A stretch of DNA of 60,205 nt from assembly GCA_903915625.1 (NCBI GenBank), contig CAIWTN010000146.1:1-60205 (forward strand), given 5' to 3'. The stretch's first letter is position 1, and each line of letters opens with the position of its first letter. The notes beneath the pieces were generated by a model. It worked only from the letters and a program-made list of their open reading frames with translations, was not told the origin of the DNA and did no database searches. A program made the translations under genes and the position numbers. Shown here piece by piece: positions 38,148 through 47,468 of this stretch. The stretch comes from an uncultured Pseudomonadota bacterium. Its GTDB lineage: Bacteria; Bdellovibrionota_B; Oligoflexia; Oligoflexales; CAIYRB01.

Positions 38148-39485
38148 ATGACGATCAAGATCATCGAGCCCTACAAGGATAGCGGCAGCCGAACAGAACT
38201 AATCGCTGAAGCGCGTAATGTTAGTAAAACTTTTGCGGAAGAGTCTGGCGGTGCCAGGATGGCGTTGCAAGACGTGTCTTTAGCGATTTCGCCTAATGAA
38301 GTGGTCTGCATCCTTGGGCCATCTGGATGTGGTAAGAGCACCTTACTGCGAATTTTAGTTGGTTTAATTGAACCAAGTGCTGGGGTCGTCTTTAGTCACG
38401 GGCAACAATTGCGCGGGATTCATCCAGGTGCATCGCTAGTCTTTCAGAATTTTGCCTTATTTCCCTGGTTAACAGTCGAGGATAACGTTCGTGTCGGACT
38501 GCATGGGCGTCGCCTTTCTCGAGTTGCAGAGTCAGAGTTGATAGCGGCGCAGCTGGAAAAGGTTGGTCTCGGTGGTTTCGACCGGGCCTTTCCCAAGGAG
38601 CTATCTGGTGGAATGAAGCAGCGGGTTGGCTTGGCAAGAGCCTTGGTTGGCAAGCCCGAGTTGCTTTGCTTAGACGAGCCATTTTCGGCGCTTGACGTCA
38701 TGACGGCAGAGGCTCTGCGCTCTGAGGTGTATCGCCTTTGGAGTGAGGGCAAGTCTGGCCTTAGTAGTGTGCTCTTGATCACTCATTTGATCGAGGAAGC
38801 GGTATTTCTCAGTGACCGCATTGTGATCATGGATGCCAACCCAGGACGGGTGCGAGCTGTGGTCTCAAATGATTTAGGTCACCCCCGCGAGTATCGGTCG
38901 CGAGAGTTTCAGGATTTTGTAGATCACATTCACGATATTTTAACGGCCGTGCATTTGCCGGACGTGCCTGTTGAGCCGCGTATGCCGCCCAGTGCAAACT
39001 TGGAGCGAATCACTCCAATACCTGCTGTAAACCTCGGGCAGATCACCGGTATGTTGGAAATCCTTCACGATCACGGCGATGAGATGGACCTATTCGATTT
39101 GAATGAATTCGTCTCGCATGAGCTAGGGCAGACTTTGACCGTGGTTAAGGGTGGTGAGCTGCTCGACCTGGTGGAAACCCCCGGTGACTTGGTCAAACTA
39201 ACAGGGGGAGGTAAACACTTTCTGCAGGCCAGTGTGGCTGAGCGTAACGAGTTGTTGGCATCGCGCATGACTGGGCTAGGTATTTTCCGTATGATTCTTC
39301 ATATGTTAGATTCAGCCTCCGAGGATGGCATTGCCGGTGATGACGTCGTGGCGGCAATTGCGGCCCATTTACCGCGCGAGCCAGCCAAGCAACTAGCAGA
39401 TACAGTATGCGACTGGGGTCGAACAGTGGAGCTGCTCGATTACGATGCTGTTCGTGACGTTTGGTCCAAGAAGCCGCCAGAGTAA
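38148..39485 (+). CDS. ABC transporter ATPase with C-terminal AAA-associated domain
   Basis: The N-terminal 260 or so residues are an ABC ATPase of the nitrate/sulfonate/taurine type with Walker A GPSGCGKST, signature LSGGMKQR and Walker B LLCLDEPFSALD. An extra domain of about 140 residues follows (from about residue 300), resembling the 'AAA-associated' C-terminal domain found with fused double permeases. Start ATG 38148 is five nt after the permease stop. The extra domain may regulate transport; this is inference. Confidence 0.9.
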   Translation: MTIKIIEPYKDSGSRTELIAEARNVSKTFAEESGGARMALQDVSLAISPNEVVCILGPSGCGKSTLLRILVGLIEPSAGVVFSHGQQLRGIHPGASLVFQNFALFPWLTVEDNVRVGLHGRRLSRVAESELIAAQLEKVGLGGFDRAFPKELSGGMKQRVGLARALVGKPELLCLDEPFSALDVMTAEALRSEVYRLWSEGKSGLSSVLLITHLIEEAVFLSDRIVIMDANPGRVRAVVSNDLGHPREYRSREFQDFVDHIHDILTAVHLPDVPVEPRMPPSANLERITPIPAVNLGQITGMLEILHDHGDEMDLFDLNEFVSHELGQTLTVVKGGELLDLVETPGDLVKLTGGGKHFLQASVAERNELLASRMTGLGIFRMILHMLDSASEDGIAGDDVVAAIAAHLPREPAKQLADTVCDWGRTVELLDYDAVRDVWSKKPPE

Positions 39486-39505
39486 GGCGCGATCGGGGCA
39501 AAAGC

Positions 39506-40864
39506 ATGCAATCTGAATTTCACGACAATCGAGCCGAAGCCTTGTCATCGTCGTTATGGCGCCGAATAAGCTGCAACCATGGCTTTGGGTTGGCATTGAT
39601 GTTGATCGCGTTGTTCTTGTTTCGCCTGTTTTACGGATTAAGCATGAACTTCTGGAAGGACGATGAACGCCAAATCTACTTGCTCGGTCTAGAATGGTTT
39701 TCGACAGGGCTTTGGCCTTATTTTGGGCCAGATGTCGTGCATACGAATCAGCAAATTGCCGGAGCCTTGCAGCCATTGTTGGTTGGATTGCCATGGCACA
39801 TTTGGAGGCAACCAGAAGCTCCATTTCTTCTGGTCAATCTGCTATCATTCTCGGGGTTGCTGCTACTTGCCGTTTATTTAGGGCGGCTGTTTCCGCAGTT
39901 GCCTAGATCGCTTTTATGCCTCTGGTTATTCACGTTGCCCTGGACCCTGAATATCTCCACCCACGTGTATAACCCTTCCTATCTGCTCTTCGCGAGTTGC
40001 CTATTTTTTGTGGCATTTTGTGAGGTAATGCCCTACCTAAGGGTTGGTCTGTTGGCGCCTTCATGGGCTTTTTGTATGATGGGCTTTGCTATTGGATGGA
40101 GCATCCAGCTGCATTTATCCTGGCCGCTTTTGCTGCCACTTCTCGCCGTAGCTTTGCTTTTCAGTTGGCGAGATAGAAGTTGGCGCTGGCAACACGGTCT
40201 GATGCTAGCTATCGGCTTTATGGTGCCGACCCTGGCTCTGCTGCCGACTATCGTGAAATATGGGATTTCTGTGCCATTTGCGCCGATGTTGGCGAATTCT
40301 GGGATCAATGATGCCAATGCGCGTGAACCGCTCACTATAGTGGCGCGTTTACTCTCCTTTGGCGCTTATGAGTTGCCGCGATTCTTGACCGAGCGTTCGC
40401 AGGATAGGTGGCCTTTTCTGTTAGCGCATCCGTACCTTCTGCCCTTTTTTCTTGTTTTAGGCGCAGTGGGCGTGGTTCAGCCCCTGCTGGCGCTGTGGAG
40501 TTTAGCTAAAAAAACTACTCCGGTTTCAATTCGTATTCTGATTGTGTTTTGTCTTTTGGAGGTATGCGGGGCATTTTTGGCATCGTCACGGCCTCCCACT
40601 GCTCGCAATTACTATATTTTGTTCCCGTTTGCGGCTCTTGCCGCCCTTAGCGGGATGAGTTTTATGTTTAATTCGGAGCGGCGGCGGACTTGGTTTGGTT
40701 GCTTGGTTGGGCTTTGCATAGCCTATCAGGGGCTTTTGGCTTTAATTCACTTGCAACAATACAGCCTATATACGGACCGCGATCGTGTGGTTGAGGCTTT
40801 GCGAGCCCATAACCATCATTTGCTCGGCGATAGGCGTTCGCCCGATCTGCCTGCGACTCTATAG
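39506..40864 (+). CDS. Polytopic membrane protein, possible GT-C glycosyltransferase
   Basis: The 452-residue protein has about ten to eleven hydrophobic helices. A short acidic loop after the first helix (NFWKDDERQIYLLGLEWF) is the usual place of the catalytic acids in GT-C enzymes such as PMT/ArnT-like mannosyl- or aminoarabinose-transferases. It starts 20 nt after the ABC ATPase stop, so it may be co-transcribed with it. Substrate and exact family unknown. Confidence 0.7.
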   Translation: MQSEFHDNRAEALSSSLWRRISCNHGFGLALMLIALFLFRLFYGLSMNFWKDDERQIYLLGLEWFSTGLWPYFGPDVVHTNQQIAGALQPLLVGLPWHIWRQPEAPFLLVNLLSFSGLLLLAVYLGRLFPQLPRSLLCLWLFTLPWTLNISTHVYNPSYLLFASCLFFVAFCEVMPYLRVGLLAPSWAFCMMGFAIGWSIQLHLSWPLLLPLLAVALLFSWRDRSWRWQHGLMLAIGFMVPTLALLPTIVKYGISVPFAPMLANSGINDANAREPLTIVARLLSFGAYELPRFLTERSQDRWPFLLAHPYLLPFFLVLGAVGVVQPLLALWSLAKKTTPVSIRILIVFCLLEVCGAFLASSRPPTARNYYILFPFAALAALSGMSFMFNSERRRTWFGCLVGLCIAYQGLLALIHLQQYSLYTDRDRVVEALRAHNHHLLGDRRSPDLPATL

Positions 40865-40969
40865 TCCGGGACAGAAAGTAAACATAAATCTTATATTGCA
40901 TTGCTATGCGGATCTCGACCATACTCGAGTTTTAAGTAATCTCTTAAGGCACTTAGGATCACTCGCGTA

Positions 40970-41809
40970 ATGTTTAGGTTGTTGCGAAAGACCGTCGTTC
41001 TTTTCGTTTTTTTTGCTACGCCAATAATGGCCGGCGGAGAAATCGTGGAGCCGACTTTAACCTTAGAAAATGGTGACAAGAGACTGAGCTTTTCCCGCTC
41101 AGACCTTCTCAAACGGAGCGATCTTAAAAAAATTGAGATCAAAGAGGATCCGAGTTATCCAGGGCGAGTTATGATTTATCAGGCGGTTCCTGTTGCTGCT
41201 TTGTTCGCACAAACCTCAATCGCTCCAGATGCAGTCATCGAGTTCAAATGCTCGGACGGATTTGCAGCCACGATAAGCCAGTCTCGCATTCTTAACTCAG
41301 ACCCCAAGCGGTCTGTGGCTTATTTAGCAATAGAGTCAGTGGGTGAGTCATGGCCATCAGTAAAGCCAAATGGACCTTCGGCCGGACCTTTCTACTTGAT
41401 TTGGTCACATCCAGAGTTGTCCTCCATCGCGCAGGAGGAATGGCCGTTCCAGTTAGCAGGCTTTGCAGTCAAAGGAAGTCTGCAGGCAATGTATCCGGCG
41501 ATATTCCCGGCACAGGGTGCACCTTCTAATATACAGCGTGGTTTTAAATCTTTCTCGAGGAACTGTTTCCCCTGTCATACTATGAATAAATCCGGTCCTT
41601 CTGACGTTGGCCCAGATTTGAATGTTCCTAGTAGTGTGACGGAATACTTCACTCCTGGGGCGCTCCGCACACTGATTCGGAATCCGCAGGATCTCCGCTA
41701 TTTTCCACGTTCACGTATGAGCGCATTTCCGCCCAGCATTTTACCTGACGCTGAGTTGGAAGATTTGATAGCATACCTTGGCTACATGTCTAAACTCAAA
41801 CGGCCATGA
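40970..41809 (+). CDS. Secreted monohaem cytochrome with sulfite-oxidase-like N-terminal domain
   Basis: The 279-residue protein has a signal peptide (cleavage near MAGG). Residues about 30-175 resemble the oxidoreductase molybdopterin-binding (sulfite-oxidase-type) fold, with the SFSRSDLLKR, VPVAALF and GPFYLIW elements. A C-terminal cytochrome c domain has a CFPCH haem site, followed by Met-containing segments that may supply the sixth ligand. The Mo-ligand cysteine of true enzymes is not obvious. It heads a group of envelope export genes, an unusual association. Confidence 0.75.
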   Translation: MFRLLRKTVVLFVFFATPIMAGGEIVEPTLTLENGDKRLSFSRSDLLKRSDLKKIEIKEDPSYPGRVMIYQAVPVAALFAQTSIAPDAVIEFKCSDGFAATISQSRILNSDPKRSVAYLAIESVGESWPSVKPNGPSAGPFYLIWSHPELSSIAQEEWPFQLAGFAVKGSLQAMYPAIFPAQGAPSNIQRGFKSFSRNCFPCHTMNKSGPSDVGPDLNVPSSVTEYFTPGALRTLIRNPQDLRYFPRSRMSAFPPSILPDAELEDLIAYLGYMSKLKRP

Positions 41810-41831
41810 GGCTCTGAGGCCATGTCAACGG

Positions 41832-43154
41832 ATGAGAAATAGGTTAAAAATCTGCGCTACGCTCATTTGGTTTCTGCCATCTTATACTGCGCTAGCAGAA
41901 ACTGACCCGCTGACTTTTCGGGGGTGGTTGCAGTGGCTGAACGTTGTTGAGCTGACGACGGTAAATACCGAAGCCTCGATCAATCCAGAGAATCAAATTC
42001 TCCAGATCCCGAATCGATCGATGGTGTCTTTATTTCGCCCTAATCTCAAGGTTACCGCGAGTAATGTTCAATTTGTCGCTAGACCACGGGTGATTTACCG
42101 TAGTGATACGATCAAAGTGAACGACCATGAGGGTGTAGCTAAGAGTACGACCCTGTCGTACTTCAACGACGCCTTTATGCAATGGACAGTCTCGGATTCC
42201 GTGTCCATGGCCTATGGTCTTCAGTGTTATCAGTGGGGAGCGGCCGAGACGCTCAGTCCTAGCAATCGTCTTTTTCATGATGTCGCGTCGAACCGGAACG
42301 TCCGGTACGAAGTGCGTGGTAAAAACATAGCCCGTGTTAATTTTAGCTTAGGCAAAGAATTTAGTGCGGTTGTTATGGCTGACATGAAAGAGGATAAAGA
42401 TGCCCCGCTGTTCAGTGCGGATACACCTTGGACACCAACGGTAGTGGCCAAGGGCGAGTACAGTTGGAGTGGGGGCTCAGATTACTTTGGTCTGGTTGTC
42501 GGTGGTCAGGCAAATGGTTTTCCCTGGGTCGGCGAGTATTTTAGTGTCGGCATGCCTTTCTTTGACGGCGTCTCGCTATTCGGCGATGCTAGTCAGCAGC
42601 GAGGTGCTGATGTGTGGTATCCCGTGGCTAAATTGCAGCAAACCCCAGTGGGTCCAAGGCAGCAAGTTACATTTGAAAAGACCGAGAAGGCGAGCAAACG
42701 CGTCTACAATTTGGCAGTAGTTGGCTTGAGGTATGACTTCGTTAGCGGTGCTATTTTGCGCGGAGAATATGTTTACAATGAGGCTGGTTATACTCAAAGC
42801 CAGAGGGATCTAGCGCTTGCCGGATTATCTCCTACTAGCCCACTTCAGCAGTCGGTTCTCGGGGAGAATCTACGCCGCTTTTTTTCTCCCAATTTAGATG
42901 TCCCGGGTCAGCGTTATGCCTACACATCTATTCATGTGCCTGATTTCCTTTCTTTAACCGATTTTATTTTAGGCGCCAGGACGGTCTACTCACTCACTGA
43001 CCATAGCTCTTCGTCCTATTTTAGCCTCGACTATAAAGTAAATGATGGCGGCACACTTACATTCGCAGTTGGTGGCGGTGCCGGTAAAAAAGATGGAGAG
43101 TTGAAGGGCTATTCCGCCCCCACTGAATACTTAGCTTACCGCCATGATTGGTGA
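41832..43154 (+). CDS. Outer membrane beta-barrel protein
   Basis: The product of about 440 residues has a clean signal peptide ending TALA. The mature chain is dominated by alternating strands with aromatic ends (for example YGLQCYQWGAAETLSPSNRLF) and terminates in an aromatic residue, W, as outer membrane barrels often do. The opening resembles DUF1302-type proteins but I cannot confirm this. It lies between the haem protein and the ABC ATPase and is likely the outer-membrane station of the export module. Confidence 0.78.
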   Translation: MRNRLKICATLIWFLPSYTALAETDPLTFRGWLQWLNVVELTTVNTEASINPENQILQIPNRSMVSLFRPNLKVTASNVQFVARPRVIYRSDTIKVNDHEGVAKSTTLSYFNDAFMQWTVSDSVSMAYGLQCYQWGAAETLSPSNRLFHDVASNRNVRYEVRGKNIARVNFSLGKEFSAVVMADMKEDKDAPLFSADTPWTPTVVAKGEYSWSGGSDYFGLVVGGQANGFPWVGEYFSVGMPFFDGVSLFGDASQQRGADVWYPVAKLQQTPVGPRQQVTFEKTEKASKRVYNLAVVGLRYDFVSGAILRGEYVYNEAGYTQSQRDLALAGLSPTSPLQQSVLGENLRRFFSPNLDVPGQRYAYTSIHVPDFLSLTDFILGARTVYSLTDHSSSSYFSLDYKVNDGGTLTFAVGGGAGKKDGELKGYSAPTEYLAYRHDW

Positions 43155-43165
43155 CGGAGAGTTCT

Positions 43166-43864
43166 ATGAATAGTAATGAGAAAACTGGTGAGACATTCGT
43201 CGAACTAAAAGGCTTGGTGAAGAACTACCGCCTGGGCCAGACTGTAGTTTCAGCTCTGCGTGGAGTTGATCTTGAGCTGCATCGGGGAGAGTTTACGGCT
43301 GTTATTGGCGCCTCAGGCTCAGGAAAGAGCACTCTGCTGAATATGATCGGATGTATAGACAATCCAGACAGCGGCAGTATTAAATTTGATGGAGTAGAGA
43401 TTACGCAACTCAGTGACGATGCCAAAAGTCATTTGCGAAATCAGAAGATAGGTTTTATTTTTCAGTCGTTTAATCTCATACCGGTATTAAACGTCGAAGA
43501 AAATGTCGAACTGCCTCTGCTGATTAACCACTCTATTTCACCTATTGAGCGCAGTGAACGGGTGGCTGCAGCGATTGCGGATGTTGGTCTTAGTTCATTT
43601 ATGAAGAACCGTCCTGATCAGCTGTCCGGTGGACAGCGCCAGCGAGTTGCAATTGCCCGAGCATTAGCTGGTAATCCGGATTTAGTTTTGGCGGATGAGC
43701 CGACGGCTAACTTGGATTCTACCAATTCAGGTAAGATAATTGATCTGATGTTGGAGTTGAACACTCGCCGCAAGGTGACGTTTCTTTTCTCCACTCACGA
43801 TGCCAACCTCATGAATCGTGTGTCCAGGATAGTGAACATCCAAGACGGGGTGATTCGCGTATGA
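43166..43864 (+). CDS. ABC transporter ATPase, LolD/MacB type
   Basis: The 232-residue protein has Walker A GASGSGKST, signature LSGGQRQR and Walker B LVLADEPTANLD, with the family-typical start LVKNYRLGQTVVSALRGVDLEL. This family powers FtsX/MacB-fold permeases that work mechanically on periplasmic substrates (LolCDE, MacB, FtsEX). It overlaps the following permease gene by four bases (ATGA), which supports one complex. Confidence 0.92.
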   Translation: MNSNEKTGETFVELKGLVKNYRLGQTVVSALRGVDLELHRGEFTAVIGASGSGKSTLLNMIGCIDNPDSGSIKFDGVEITQLSDDAKSHLRNQKIGFIFQSFNLIPVLNVEENVELPLLINHSISPIERSERVAAAIADVGLSSFMKNRPDQLSGGQRQRVAIARALAGNPDLVLADEPTANLDSTNSGKIIDLMLELNTRRKVTFLFSTHDANLMNRVSRIVNIQDGVIRV

Positions 43865-45225
43865 GGGCAGGCCAGCTGACCATGGCTTTGCGAAATCTCA
43901 GTCGCAATAAGCGACGAAATTTCGCTACTGGTGCCGCGATAGCAGCGGGCTTTGCTGCACTAATTGCGCTCGGTGGATTTGTGAACCGCATGGAAAATTA
44001 TCTGCGCGTGTACACGATCTATGCAACCCGAGTCGGGCACATAAATATTTATAAAGAGCACGGATTTGAGCGTTTTTCGACAAAGCCGAAGCTCTATAGT
44101 TTGGACGAACATGAGCTCAGGACGATCCAAGATATTGTTGCATCAATGGATAACGTTGAGATGCACGGTGCCCAAATTGTAGGAATGGGGATTATCGGCA
44201 ATGGCTGTCGTACCGTTCCATTTATAGCTAATGGTATCGATCCTTCGATCGATTTGCTGCTTCGTAATCACTCTCAGATGCGTAAGTGGATGCCTAAGTT
44301 GCGTGATTTCGACAAGGGCCGCGGTCTATGGAACTATGACGAGAGCCAAGGTGCCATTGCGCTAAGCAATGGACTCGCCCGACTGTTGGGTAAGTCCAGA
44401 GTGTTTGATGAACTGCCAAAAGATCAAAAATCTGTTGTCGTAGTCGATTGCTCCGCGCCTGATGCCAAGGAAAAGATTTCGGCCGATACCAATGTTCAAT
44501 TGGTGGCTGGCGGTTGGTCTGGAATGATGTCGGCGTTGGACGGGGAAGTCGTAGCTAATTTTGCTTCAGCTGTTACTGAGACTAATAATTCGGCAATTTT
44601 GACTTCACTCAAGTTATTGCAAAAGCTCTACGATACGCAAAACGCGACATTTTATTCTCTATGGTTGAAGAATCCAAAAGAATTATCAGTCGACATGGCT
44701 AAGTTGAAGGATAACTTAGCTGCTGCTGGGCTCAAGACCGAGCTTTATCCGTGGATGGACGAATCAGTAGCGCCGTTCTATACGGGCACGATGCAGTTTA
44801 TTTATGTGATGGTTGGGTTTATTTCTTTTGTTTTAGCTGCTGTGGTTATACTTTCCATTTTTAATTCTGCCACAATGACCATTATCGAGAGGTCGCAAGA
44901 GATCGGGATGATGCGGTCGTTGGGATTTACACGCCGCCAAATCCGCCAGTTGTTTGTTGCGGAAATGGTATTCCTGTCTGGTATTTCGGTGGTTTGTGGA
45001 GGCATCGTGGCGGCCTTAGGGGTCTTTGTTGTGAATAGTCTTGGGGTGCCCTATAAAGCGCCTGGAATCGCAGGGCATATGACACTTCAACTCACCCCTA
45101 ATTTCTTGATCGTGTCGACTTCTGCTGCGCTCACGTTGAGCTTGGCAATTTTAACGACGTTGATAGCTGTATGGTCTGTTGCAAAAACGAACATCGCGAC
45201 ACTGTTATTAGGTTCACAGCGGTAG
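43861..45225 (+). CDS. FtsX/MacB-family permease 1
   Basis: The 454-residue protein has one N-terminal transmembrane helix after LRNLSRNKRRNFATG. A periplasmic domain of about 250 residues follows, then three C-terminal helices with the conserved EIGMMRSLGFTRRQI coupling loop. This is the four-helix LolC/LolE/MacB layout. It is translationally coupled to the ATPase gene. A second permease gene of the same type lies downstream beyond the LolA-like gene, so a heterodimer is likely. Confidence 0.9.
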   Translation: MRAGQLTMALRNLSRNKRRNFATGAAIAAGFAALIALGGFVNRMENYLRVYTIYATRVGHINIYKEHGFERFSTKPKLYSLDEHELRTIQDIVASMDNVEMHGAQIVGMGIIGNGCRTVPFIANGIDPSIDLLLRNHSQMRKWMPKLRDFDKGRGLWNYDESQGAIALSNGLARLLGKSRVFDELPKDQKSVVVVDCSAPDAKEKISADTNVQLVAGGWSGMMSALDGEVVANFASAVTETNNSAILTSLKLLQKLYDTQNATFYSLWLKNPKELSVDMAKLKDNLAAAGLKTELYPWMDESVAPFYTGTMQFIYVMVGFISFVLAAVVILSIFNSATMTIIERSQEIGMMRSLGFTRRQIRQLFVAEMVFLSGISVVCGGIVAALGVFVVNSLGVPYKAPGIAGHMTLQLTPNFLIVSTSAALTLSLAILTTLIAVWSVAKTNIATLLLGSQR

Positions 45226-45252
45226 CGAATCTAAATTCTCTAGAGGTGTATC

Positions 45253-46068
45253 ATGAGCAAAATCGGCAAGTATTCTTCTATGATTTTAGTTGTGGCGACA
45301 GTTTTGCCATCCAGTTTTGCACTGGCTAAAGGAAAATCGAAGGGCGGCAAGGCTGCTAAAGAATCTGAAGCCGCTGATGTATCGGCGGTAGCTCCGACAG
45401 CCGAGCAACTACTGAAGGATGCCGATCGCGCGCGCGGTGCACTTGAAGACGGTATAAGCTGGGAGATCGATGTAGAGACATTTGACGAGGGAAATCAGAA
45501 TAAGGTTCATTACATTGTTAAAGTAAAGGGAGTAGACGCCCTTGCAGAAGCGTTGGCGCCAGCGCGCAACAAGGGTGAGATGATGCTCTTTAATGATAGG
45601 AACCTCTGGTTTTTTAAGCCCGGGCTTAAGAAGCCAGTGGCTATTTCTGCTCGCCAAAAGCTGATGGGCCAGGCTGCCAATGGGGATATTGCTTCCACCA
45701 ATTATTATCGTGACTACGAGGGTAAAGTTGTTGGTGAGGAAAATGTCGATGGTGTTCCTTGCTATAAACTTGAACTCAAGGCCAAAGCGAAAAACGTGAC
45801 TTACGATGGCATTCGCTATTGGATCTCGAAATCCAATCATTTGGGTCTAAAGGCAGAGTTTTTGACCGTCAGTGGGGAAATGTTTAAAAGTGCATTGTTC
45901 AAATATGACAACAAGATCAACTTAGAAGGCAAGCAGGCCGCCTTCGTCAGTCAGATGGATATCAATGACACGCTGAAGGCTGGTAGCCATACGGTCATTA
46001 GTTACACGAGCCCCCGGGCTGATAAACATCCTGATAGCTTGTTCAATATCAATAATCTGGTGAGATAA
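45253..46068 (+). CDS. LolA-like periplasmic lipoprotein/lipid carrier
   Basis: The 271-residue protein has a signal peptide (cleavage near ALA) and a Lys/Gly/Ala-rich linker. A beta-rich domain follows with the pattern of the 'outer membrane lipoprotein-sorting protein' group (YRDYEGKVVGEENVDGVPCYKLELKAK, in part; IRYWISKSNHLGLKAEF). Such half-barrels carry acyl chains across the periplasm. It lies between two MacB-type permease genes, strong contextual support for a Lol-like role distinct from the housekeeping LolA. Confidence 0.88.
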   Translation: MSKIGKYSSMILVVATVLPSSFALAKGKSKGGKAAKESEAADVSAVAPTAEQLLKDADRARGALEDGISWEIDVETFDEGNQNKVHYIVKVKGVDALAEALAPARNKGEMMLFNDRNLWFFKPGLKKPVAISARQKLMGQAANGDIASTNYYRDYEGKVVGEENVDGVPCYKLELKAKAKNVTYDGIRYWISKSNHLGLKAEFLTVSGEMFKSALFKYDNKINLEGKQAAFVSQMDINDTLKAGSHTVISYTSPRADKHPDSLFNINNLVR

Positions 46069-46072
46069 GCGC

Positions 46073-47413
46073 ATGATGGCACAGTACATGATCGTCTATG
46101 TGCAAATGACCCGACTTGCTTGGCGTAATGTCGTCAGAAATTGGCGACATAGTCTCGCGACGATTCTGGCAATTGCTTCGGGTTTCATGGCTGTGTCGCT
46201 GTTCGATGGTTTTCTCAAAGAACTGCACGAACGTAACATTGATAGCTACACGACGCGCGGAATGTTGGGCCAAGTTTTGGTCCAAAAGACTGGAGCAAAC
46301 CAAGCTGCGTCAGAGGATCAGTGGCTGTATTCGATCGGCCGACCGGAGCAGGACTTTCTAGAGGAGTACTTCAGGTCTGATCCTGATTTTGTCCGTCGTG
46401 TTCGGTTCCTGGTTCTCACTGGAATGGTGAATGCTGGTCCCAACAATACTGTTTTTAGTGGCTATGCCTATGATGTCAAGGAAGGCGGTCAAGTCCGGGG
46501 CAACAGATGGTACTGGATGACTCTTGCGGGTGAGCCATTAGATCAGGTCAAAGATCCCTCTCTTCTCCTGGGCGTTGGGCTTGGTCACTTAGTAGATTGT
46601 GCCTCAACTTACGAAGGACGCAATTTTATACTCGAGGACGGAAATTATATTGCTGAGAAACGTCCATTCTCTTGTAAGTATCCGCGCGTGACTCTATCGG
46701 CGACCACGGAAGCGTCACAGGTCAATGCAATTGACCTGCCAGTAGCCGGGCTGTTTGATGCTGGTTTTAGGGAGTTGGATAAACGAGCGATCCGCATGGA
46801 GTTGGCCCAAGGCCAGCGTCTTTTAGATACGGACAAGATCTCTATGATAGGGATTCAGCTCAAGGATGCTGACAATCGGCAGGCCTTTATCCAACGTTTG
46901 CGCGATGCAATTAAGTCTAGGGGGTTTCAACTCGACGTAGACCCCTGGGAAGATCATCCGATGGCTGCTTATGTGAGCAGCGGACTGCAAATTTTGCATG
47001 TATTTCGCAATCTTTTTATGAGCATCGTAGTGCTGATTGGCGTGATGTCAGTTGCTAATACCATGATGAAGGCTGTTAACGAGCGTATCCGCGAGATTGG
47101 GACTTTGCGCAGTTTGGGGTTTCTGCGGCGTCATCTGGTTTATATGTTTGCGTTAGAAGGAGCATTCCTTAGCCTAATAGCGTGTGTAGTTGGACTTGCG
47201 ATGACTTTGGTCCTCACATTTACGATTGATCACCTAGGGCTGACCTATCGTGCTGGGATTTTGTCTGTGCCGATCAATCTTAAGGTCCGTTATTCTGTCG
47301 GAGCTTGGATCATTAGTGCTGCAGTTCTGTCTGTTTTAGCTACTGGCACAGCTTGGTTTTCATCACGTCGTGCTAGTCGCATGGTGGTCGCTGATGCTAT
47401 GCGTCATGTCTAG
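46073..47413 (+). CDS. FtsX/MacB-family permease 2
   Basis: The 446-residue protein has the same four-helix layout as permease 1: a first helix after AWRNVVRNWRHSLA, a large periplasmic region (residues about 45-290), then three helices with the REIGTLRSLGFLRRHL loop. It starts four nt after the LolA-like gene. With permease 1 and the ATPase it could form a heterodimeric LolCDE-like complex. Confidence 0.9.
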   Translation: MMAQYMIVYVQMTRLAWRNVVRNWRHSLATILAIASGFMAVSLFDGFLKELHERNIDSYTTRGMLGQVLVQKTGANQAASEDQWLYSIGRPEQDFLEEYFRSDPDFVRRVRFLVLTGMVNAGPNNTVFSGYAYDVKEGGQVRGNRWYWMTLAGEPLDQVKDPSLLLGVGLGHLVDCASTYEGRNFILEDGNYIAEKRPFSCKYPRVTLSATTEASQVNAIDLPVAGLFDAGFRELDKRAIRMELAQGQRLLDTDKISMIGIQLKDADNRQAFIQRLRDAIKSRGFQLDVDPWEDHPMAAYVSSGLQILHVFRNLFMSIVVLIGVMSVANTMMKAVNERIREIGTLRSLGFLRRHLVYMFALEGAFLSLIACVVGLAMTLVLTFTIDHLGLTYRAGILSVPINLKVRYSVGAWIISAAVLSVLATGTAWFSSRRASRMVVADAMRHV

Positions 47414-47468
47414 GAATGCAGGGATATAGCGCTGACGCTTAGGCGATGAAGCATTGGAAGCACCGGGA

